Below are positions 58,665-64,000 of a stretch of DNA of 64,000 bases, in pieces. The stretch lies in contig NZ_CP029189.1 in the NCBI RefSeq assembly GCF_008642275.1, positions 248,001 to 312,000 on the forward strand, in the 5' to 3' direction. This stretch comes from Streptomyces venezuelae (lineage in GTDB: Bacteria; Actinomycetota; Actinomycetes; Streptomycetales; Streptomycetaceae). Position 1 is the first letter of the stretch, and each line of letters begins with the position of its first letter. Both the position numbers and the translations under genes were made by a program. Under the pieces are notes generated by a model. It saw only the letters and a program-made list of their open reading frames with translations, was not told the DNA's origin and made no database searches.

Positions 58665-58694
58665 GGGACCCGCACACTTCGGTGTGCGGGTCCC
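58665..58694. terminator. Terminator after the spore-pigment operon
   Basis: Perfect 13-bp arms (58665-58677 and 58682-58694) with a TTCG tetraloop, just beyond the cyclase stop (58709, minus). Strong candidate terminator of the whiE ORFI-ORFVII transcript. Confidence 0.85.
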
Positions 58695-58708
58695 GTCCGG
58701 GCCGCGGG

Positions 58709-59050
58709 TCACTTCGCGCCGGGGTTCTCCCAGCGGTAGAACTCGTGGGCCATGGCGTCCTTCGGACTGCGCCAGGTGTCCGGGTCGTGCGGACTGATGT
58801 AGGCGGTCAGCCGGTCGCTGAGATCCTTGAACTCCGGGTGCTCGGTGACCTTCGCGATGGCCGGGCCGGGCGGCCGGTCCGACTCGATCAGGTGCAGGTA
58901 GACGTCGCCGAACTGGAAGAGGCTCCGGCGCGAGACCCCTACCAGGTGCGGGAGTTCACCCGCGTCCGAGCCCGCGAAGAGGTCGGCGATGTCGGGCGCC
59001 GAACCCGGTGCCATCCGGGCGACGATGAGAGCGCGGTGCGTCTGCTTCAT
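58709..59050 (-). CDS. whiE-ORFVII: TcmI family type II polyketide cyclase (WhiE ORFVII-like)
   Basis: A 113-residue ferredoxin-like dimer: MKQTHRALIVARMAPGSAPDIADLFAGSDAGELPHLVGVSRRSLFQFGDVYLHLIES, with SPKDAMAHEFYRWENPGAK at the end. It matches TcmI-type cyclases, which close the second and later rings of the nascent aromatic polyketide. It follows the SRPBCC aromatase as in the S. coelicolor whiE order. ATG 59050. Last gene of the pigment operon, before the terminator. Confidence 0.93.
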   Translation of the reverse strand: MKQTHRALIVARMAPGSAPDIADLFAGSDAGELPHLVGVSRRSLFQFGDVYLHLIESDRPPGPAIAKVTEHPEFKDLSDRLTAYISPHDPDTWRSPKDAMAHEFYRWENPGAK

Positions 59051-59070
59051 CCGGGTGCCTGCCTTTCGTC

Positions 59071-59806
<736 letters not shown>

Positions 59807-59826
59807 CTCTGTTCTCCCTTCCTCCT

Positions 59827-59854
59827 GTGAGCAGTGAGCGGTGAGCAGTGAGCG
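59827..59854. repeat. Tandem 14-bp repeat between KS-beta and ACP
   Basis: Two perfect copies of GTGAGCAGTGAGCG (59827-59840, 59841-59854), itself two GTGAGCR units. It lies in the 53-bp gap between the KS-beta stop and the ACP start, just past the ACP ribosome site region. Confidence 0.9.
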
Positions 59855-59859
59855 GTGCG

Positions 59860-61086
59860 CTACGAGCCCTTGCGGACCACGAGCGCGGAGTTCGACCCCA
59901 TCCGGCCGCGGCTGAGCACCAGTGCGGTGCGCAGCTCCGCGGCCCGCGCGCTGCCGGTCACCACGTCGAGGTCGTGGCACACGTCGTAGACGTTCGGGGT
60001 CGGCGGGACGATGCCGTGCTCCAGGGCCAGGGCCGCGGCCGCGGTGTCCAGGGCGGGAGCGGCGCAGTACGCCCTTCCGGTACCGGACTTGGGGGCCGTG
60101 ACCGGCACCTTCCGCCCGTACGCACCGAGGGCGTCGGCGATGGCGGCCGCCTCGGCCGCGTCGGCCTCCGGGGTCCCGATGGCGTCGGCGAAGACCACGT
60201 CGATCTCCTCGGGCGCGCAGCCGGCTTCCCGGAGGGCGCCGCGGATGGCGTGGGCCAGCCCCTCGCCGGCCGTGTCCCGTTGGCGGGTGCCGGTGAAGGT
60301 CGCGGCGTGGCCGGCCAGGACGGCCCGTACCGTGGCGCCACGACGGCGGGCCGCGGCCTCGTCCTCGACGACGAACATCGCGCCGCCCTCGGCGGGGACG
60401 AAGCCGCAGGCCTTGTCGGTGAACGGCCGGTAGGCGCGCTCGGGGTCCTCCCCCGTGCTCAGCCCCTCGTACTCCAGCTGGCAGACGATGGAGTACGGCG
60501 CCAGCGGCGCCTCCGTCGCCCCGACCAGCATGGCCCGGCTGCCCTGGCGGATGCCGCGGACGGCGTGCGCGAAGGCGTCCAGTCCGCCCGCCTCGTCGCT
60601 GGCCACGACCCCGCAAGGGCCCTTGAGCCCGCGCCGGATGGAGATCTGGCCGGTGCTCGCTGCATAGAACCAGGCGATCGACTGGTACGGGCCCACGAAG
60701 CGCGGCCCCTGCTCCCAGAGGTGCTGGAGCTCTCGCTGGCCGAACTCGCCGCCGCCGGATCCGGCGGCGGTGACGACGCCCACGGAGAAGGGGTCGTCCT
60801 CGTAGTCGGCCCGGCCGAGCCGGGCGTCCTCCAGGGCGAGGTCGGCCGCGGCGAGGGCGTGGTGGGTGAAGCGGTCGGTCTGGACGAGGAAGCGGTCCTC
60901 GACGATGGCGCCGGGGTCGAAGCCCCGGACCTCGCCCGCGACCCGCAGCGGCAGGTGCTCGCAGCCCGCCCGGGTGACCCGGTCCAGCACGCTGGTACCG
61001 GACTGGGTCGCCTTCCAGAAGGCGTCGGCACCCACGCCGTTGGGCGCGACGACTCCGATGCCCGTGATGACCGTACGGCTGGTCAC
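59860..61086 (-). CDS. whiE-ORFIV: Ketosynthase beta / chain-length factor (WhiE ORFIV-like)
   Basis: A 408-residue KS-beta. The fold is that of KAS enzymes ([59 protein letters not shown]). At the position of the catalytic Cys of KS-alpha it has Glu165 (SDEAGGLDA), where most chain-length factors carry Gln. It pairs with KS-alpha to set chain length. GTG 61086 overlaps the KS-alpha TGA (GTGA), giving equal translation of the two subunits. Confidence 0.94.
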   Translation of the reverse strand: MTSRTVITGIGVVAPNGVGADAFWKATQSGTSVLDRVTRAGCEHLPLRVAGEVRGFDPGAIVEDRFLVQTDRFTHHALAAADLALEDARLGRADYEDDPFSVGVVTAAGSGGGEFGQRELQHLWEQGPRFVGPYQSIAWFYAASTGQISIRRGLKGPCGVVASDEAGGLDAFAHAVRGIRQGSRAMLVGATEAPLAPYSIVCQLEYEGLSTGEDPERAYRPFTDKACGFVPAEGGAMFVVEDEAAARRRGATVRAVLAGHAATFTGTRQRDTAGEGLAHAIRGALREAGCAPEEIDVVFADAIGTPEADAAEAAAIADALGAYGRKVPVTAPKSGTGRAYCAAPALDTAAAALALEHGIVPPTPNVYDVCHDLDVVTGSARAAELRTALVLSRGRMGSNSALVVRKGS

Positions 61087-62354
61087 GAGACCTCCTCCTT
61101 CGGCCGGGTCATGACCACGGCGGACTGGAACCCGCCGAAGCCGCTGCCCACCGAGAGCACACTGCGCAGTTTCCGGCCGCGGGCGACACGGGGTACGTAG
61201 TCCAGGTCGCACTCGGGGTCGGGCGTCTCGTAGTTCGCCGTCGGCGGTACCACCTGATGGGTCATGGCGAGTACGCAGGCCGCGAGTTCGATGGCGCCGA
61301 TCGCGCCGAGGGAGTGCCCCACCATGGATTTGATGGAGGTCATCGGCGTCTTGTAGGCGTGGTCGCCCAGGACCCGCTTGACGGCCGCCGTCTCGTGGCG
61401 GTCGTTCTGCTTGGTGCCGGAGCCGTGCGCGTTGACGTAGTCGATCTCGTCGGCGGCGACGCCGGCCTCGGCGAGGGCGGATTCGATGGCCCGGGCCATC
61501 TCCAGGCCCTCGGCGGTCAGCCCGGTCATGTGGTGGGCGTTGCCGAAGGTGGCGTAGCCGCCGATCTCGCAGTAGACGGTCGCACCGCGGGCGCGGGCGT
61601 GTTCCAGCTCTTCGAGTACGAGGACGGCCCCGCCCTCGCCGAGGACGAACCCGTCCCGGTCGGCGTCGAACGGCCGGGAGGCGTGGGCCGGGTCGTCGTT
61701 GTTCGGCGAGGTCGCCTTGATGGCGTCGAAGCAGGCCACGGTGATCGGCGATATGGGTGAGTCGGAGGCGCCCGCGATGCAGACGTCCATCCGGCCCTCC
61801 GCGATGGAGTGCACGGCGTACCCGATGGCGTCGAGTCCCGAGGTGCAGCCGGTGGAGACCGTCTGGACCGGGCCGCGCGCACCGGTCTGCTCCGCGACGG
61901 CGGAGGCGAGGGTGGCGGGGGTGAACGCCCGGTGCAGGAACGGGCCGGCCCGCTTGTGGTCCACGTCCCACCAGGAGCCGGACTGGCTCACGGCGACGTA
62001 GTCGTGCTCCAGACGGGTGGTGCCGCCGACGGCCGTGCCGAGGGAGACTCCGGTCCGCCAGGCCTCGTCCGTGCTGAGATCGAGGCCCGCGTCCTTCACC
62101 GCCTCCCGGGCGGCCACCAGGGCGAACTGGATGTAGCGGTCCGCCCGGTCGGCCTCACCGGGTTCGAGGCCGTGCGCGGCGGGGTCGAAGTCGACCTCGG
62201 CGGCTATCCGGGAGCGGAACCCGGCCGGGTCGAACAGGCTGATCCCGCGTGTCGCCGTACGGCCGTTGGAGAGCAGGTCCCAGAAGTCGCGGACGCCGAT
62301 CCCGCCGGGTGCGACGACCCCGACTCCGGTGACCGCCACCCGCCGGCGGGTCAC
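61083..62354 (-). CDS. whiE-ORFIII: Ketosynthase alpha (WhiE ORFIII-like)
   Basis: A 423-residue type II PKS ketosynthase. Catalytic Cys170 in [13 protein letters not shown], with His in [12 protein letters not shown] and [15 protein letters not shown]. Condenses malonyl extender units on the ACP for the spore pigment. GTG 62354 overlaps the TGA of the cupin gene (GTGA). The gene order cupin, KS-alpha, KS-beta, ACP, aromatase, cyclase matches whiE. Confidence 0.96.
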   Translation of the reverse strand: MTRRRVAVTGVGVVAPGGIGVRDFWDLLSNGRTATRGISLFDPAGFRSRIAAEVDFDPAAHGLEPGEADRADRYIQFALVAAREAVKDAGLDLSTDEAWRTGVSLGTAVGGTTRLEHDYVAVSQSGSWWDVDHKRAGPFLHRAFTPATLASAVAEQTGARGPVQTVSTGCTSGLDAIGYAVHSIAEGRMDVCIAGASDSPISPITVACFDAIKATSPNNDDPAHASRPFDADRDGFVLGEGGAVLVLEELEHARARGATVYCEIGGYATFGNAHHMTGLTAEGLEMARAIESALAEAGVAADEIDYVNAHGSGTKQNDRHETAAVKRVLGDHAYKTPMTSIKSMVGHSLGAIGAIELAACVLAMTHQVVPPTANYETPDPECDLDYVPRVARGRKLRSVLSVGSGFGGFQSAVVMTRPKEEVS

Positions 62355-62794
62355 GAGACCGCTCCCGTGCGGTCCGGCGGCTGCTCCCACGCGGTGCTCT
62401 CCGGGTGGGGGGCCTGCTCGGTGTCCACGTGGCCGAGCTCGGGGCGCGGGGCAAGCGGGCCGAGGTGGAAGACCATGCGGGCCTCGGTGTCGCCGACGTT
62501 CCGGAAGCGGTGGCGTACGTTCAGCGGCACGAGGAGTCCCTGGTCGGTGCGCAGCGGGTGGGCCTCGCCGTCGAGGTCGACCTCCAGCCGGCCGCTGACC
62601 ACGTACACGAACTCCTCGGAGTACGGGTGGTAGTGCTCTGCGATCGACTCTCCGGGGGCCATGATCGCCAGGCCCATGAAACCGCTGGTGGAACCCACCG
62701 AGGTCGGGGTGAGCACGGCCCTCAGGTCTCCGCCGCGGCGGCGGTTGGGGGGCGTCTCGCTGAGGTCCACGATGCGTGGGCGCTGTTGGGTCAT
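62351..62794 (-). CDS. whiE-ORFII: Cupin-domain spore-pigment protein (WhiE ORFII-like)
   Basis: A 147-residue cupin. Metal-binding pattern: [22 protein letters not shown] (His, His, Glu) and [23 protein letters not shown] (His). N-terminal [21 protein letters not shown] is a typical tail of this family. CAGGAGG precedes ATG 62794. Expected to act as oxygenase or cyclase helper in pigment maturation; the exact step is not settled. Confidence 0.93.
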   Translation of the reverse strand: MTQQRPRIVDLSETPPNRRRGGDLRAVLTPTSVGSTSGFMGLAIMAPGESIAEHYHPYSEEFVYVVSGRLEVDLDGEAHPLRTDQGLLVPLNVRHRFRNVGDTEARMVFHLGPLAPRPELGHVDTEQAPHPESTAWEQPPDRTGAVS

Positions 62795-62870
62795 GGTGGG
62801 TTCCTCCTGCGTGTGGGAGAGCCTGGGTTCGGATGGGTCGGGTTCGGGGTGGAACGGGGGCCGGTGTGGT

Positions 62871-62921
62871 CCGGGGCCTGGGTCGGGGACCGGGGCCGGG
62901 GGCCGGGGGCCGGGGCGGGAT
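62871..62921. other. G-rich tract on the plus strand
   Basis: The 126-bp gap between cupin and the SchA/CurD gene ends in repeated GGGG/GGGGCC runs on the plus strand, with five or more G-runs of three or more in about 50 bases. Possible G-quadruplex in the template-side strand; the transcript would be C-rich. Confidence 0.7.
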
Positions 62922-64000
62922 CAGGAATCCGCGGGTGCCCGGCGGTCCGTGATCAGGTTCATGGTGTGGCCGGCGGTGCGGACCCGCCTGCCGGCCCGGG
63001 CCGTCAGCCGGTCGAGCACCGCCGCCTTGCGCGGTCCCGAGACACCGAAGGTGGTGTCGGGCTCGGCGTCGAAGGAGCCGCGGACGTCGACGAGCCGGAC
63101 GACGATGTCGTCACGCTGGAAGATGCTGCTGCTCCGAACGGGGCTGCCGGGGTTGCGTGCGGCCTCCTCGTCCTGCCGGGCGAGGAACTTGGCGAGCGCG
63201 GCGCCGCAGCCGGGCTTGGCCGGGTAGAAGAGCGCGTGCCGCTGGACGTCGGCGGACTCGGGCTCGGGTGCGGCGATGTGGTGGACCGCCGGGAGCGCGG
63301 CGCGCATGAAGAACATGCGGGCGGACTCCGGATCGTTCAGGTTCCGGTCCTTCTCCAGGTGCGGGTTGAGTGCCTCTTCCGCCGCCCGGACTCCGGGCTG
63401 CTCGGAGACGTGGCGCAAGGCGGCCATCAGGTCGCCCTGGACCTCCACCGTGCGCACGACGCGGTTGCCGTGCATGAACAGCGAGGTCCGGCAGAGCCGG
63501 GTGTGGTCGTCGACCCGGGCCTCCGGCGAGGTGTAGCTGGAGAGGATGGACGCGACCTCCTTCTCACTGCCCGGCTTGACCGTGAAGGTGAGGGCGTGGC
63601 GCACGATGCCGGCGCCCAGCCGGGGGGTCTGCTGCAGGCGCGCCGTGGCCGGGCGGTCCCCCTGGCCGTAGCCGCGGCCGGTCTCGCGCAGGACGGTGAA
63701 CTTGAGCGGGCGCATGGCGCGGGCGCACGCGCCGAGCGGCTTCACCTGTTCGGCGTGGTGCTCGCTGTTGACCCATGCGAGGTACTGCGGGGCGCTTTCC
63801 CACTCGCTGGTGATGAGCCATTGGGAGGGATTCTCGAAGGACTGGCACAGCTGGTCGCTGATGTGGCCCGGAACCGACGCGATGTCGTGGCGGAGCTGTT
63901 CGTACGCCTCGAAGAACTGCTGCTGGGTCCCCTCGTGGAGGTCCATCAGCAGGACGACCCGGAGCATGGAGCCGTCGAAGGCTGACTGCGACACCCGTTC
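62921..64000 (-). CDS. whiE-ORFI: SchA/CurD-like spore-pigment protein (WhiE ORFI-like), start probably outside window
   Basis: At least 357 residues visible. Two repeats of an alpha/beta-barrel (ABM-like) pattern: [34 protein letters not shown] with [19 protein letters not shown], then a later half [25 protein letters not shown] 63994 is an in-frame start, but codons upstream continue to the edge (reading ER before it), and related proteins start a few residues earlier, so the 5' end is likely cut. First gene of the spore-pigment operon; the divergent hydroxylase (ORFVIII) would lie outside. Confidence 0.92.
   Translation of the reverse strand, partial: ERVSQSAFDGSMLRVVLLMDLHEGTQQQFFEAYEQLRHDIASVPGHISDQLCQSFENPSQWLITSEWESAPQYLAWVNSEHHAEQVKPLGACARAMRPLKFTVLRETGRGYGQGDRPATARLQQTPRLGAGIVRHALTFTVKPGSEKEVASILSSYTSPEARVDDHTRLCRTSLFMHGNRVVRTVEVQGDLMAALRHVSEQPGVRAAEEALNPHLEKDRNLNDPESARMFFMRAALPAVHHIAAPEPESADVQRHALFYPAKPGCGAALAKFLARQDEEAARNPGSPVRSSSIFQRDDIVVRLVDVRGSFDAEPDTTFGVSGPRKAAVLDRLTARAGRRVRTAGHTMNLITDRRAPADS

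Overview
The window is very GC-rich (roughly 70% or more), with G/C at almost every third codon position, GTG starts, stop/start overlaps, and a run of genes that matches the whiE spore-pigment locus. All of this points to a Streptomyces chromosome. I found no rRNA, tRNA, CRISPR array, insertion sequence or phage genes. About 67 protein genes are supported; both window ends cut a gene.

Layout. 1-1.4 kb: a TetR regulator divergent from a SnoaL-like and NmrA-like pair, with two near-identical 17-bp operators between them. 1.5-7.5 kb: SHOCT protein, DUF6325-like protein, GAP-family membrane protein, YihY/BrkB protein, DUF2252 protein and a 14-TM MFS exporter. 7.5-11.4 kb: a membrane protein, then a HelR-type RNA-polymerase-associated helicase whose leader carries a rifamycin-associated element. 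11.4-20.2 kb: a coherent unit with a GT87-type mannosyltransferase, a membrane molybdopterin oxidoreductase, a small membrane protein, a methyltransferase, two GT-A glycosyltransferases, an OmpR-type two-component system, a 77-aa orphan protein and a sugar epimerase. Three of its promoters share one sequence motif.

20.2-39.9 kb is mixed metabolic and envelope genes: a class C beta-lactamase-like hydrolase, SDR, HAD, L,D-transpeptidase, GNAT, a reductase fused to a CPCC domain, MerR and DUF4188, a methyltransferase, prolyl oligopeptidase, AI-2E-type transporter, MFS, a second DUF2252, an aldo/keto reductase and an exonuclease/phosphatase-fold protein. 39.9-46.7 kb is a teichoic-acid-like surface-polymer locus: an Asp2-like hydrolase with twin Ig-like domains, a 1264-aa GT2/CDP-glycerol transferase and a beta-propeller-like protein. 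46.9-48.8 kb is a NarL-type two-component system. 48.8-57.8 kb holds NUDIX, two ArsR-type regulators, a roadblock protein, aldo/keto reductase, several uncharacterised small proteins, a secreted S1 protease, a degenerate Doc-like protein and an RpiR regulator. 57.9-64 kb is an FMN reductase followed by whiE ORFVII to ORFI in reverse.

Cross-cutting signals: four genes contain the rare TTA codon, which makes them candidate bldA-dependent (developmental) genes. Several strong hairpins separate transcription units. The two most interesting items are the rifamycin-responsive helR control region and the motif-linked glycan/redox/two-component cluster.
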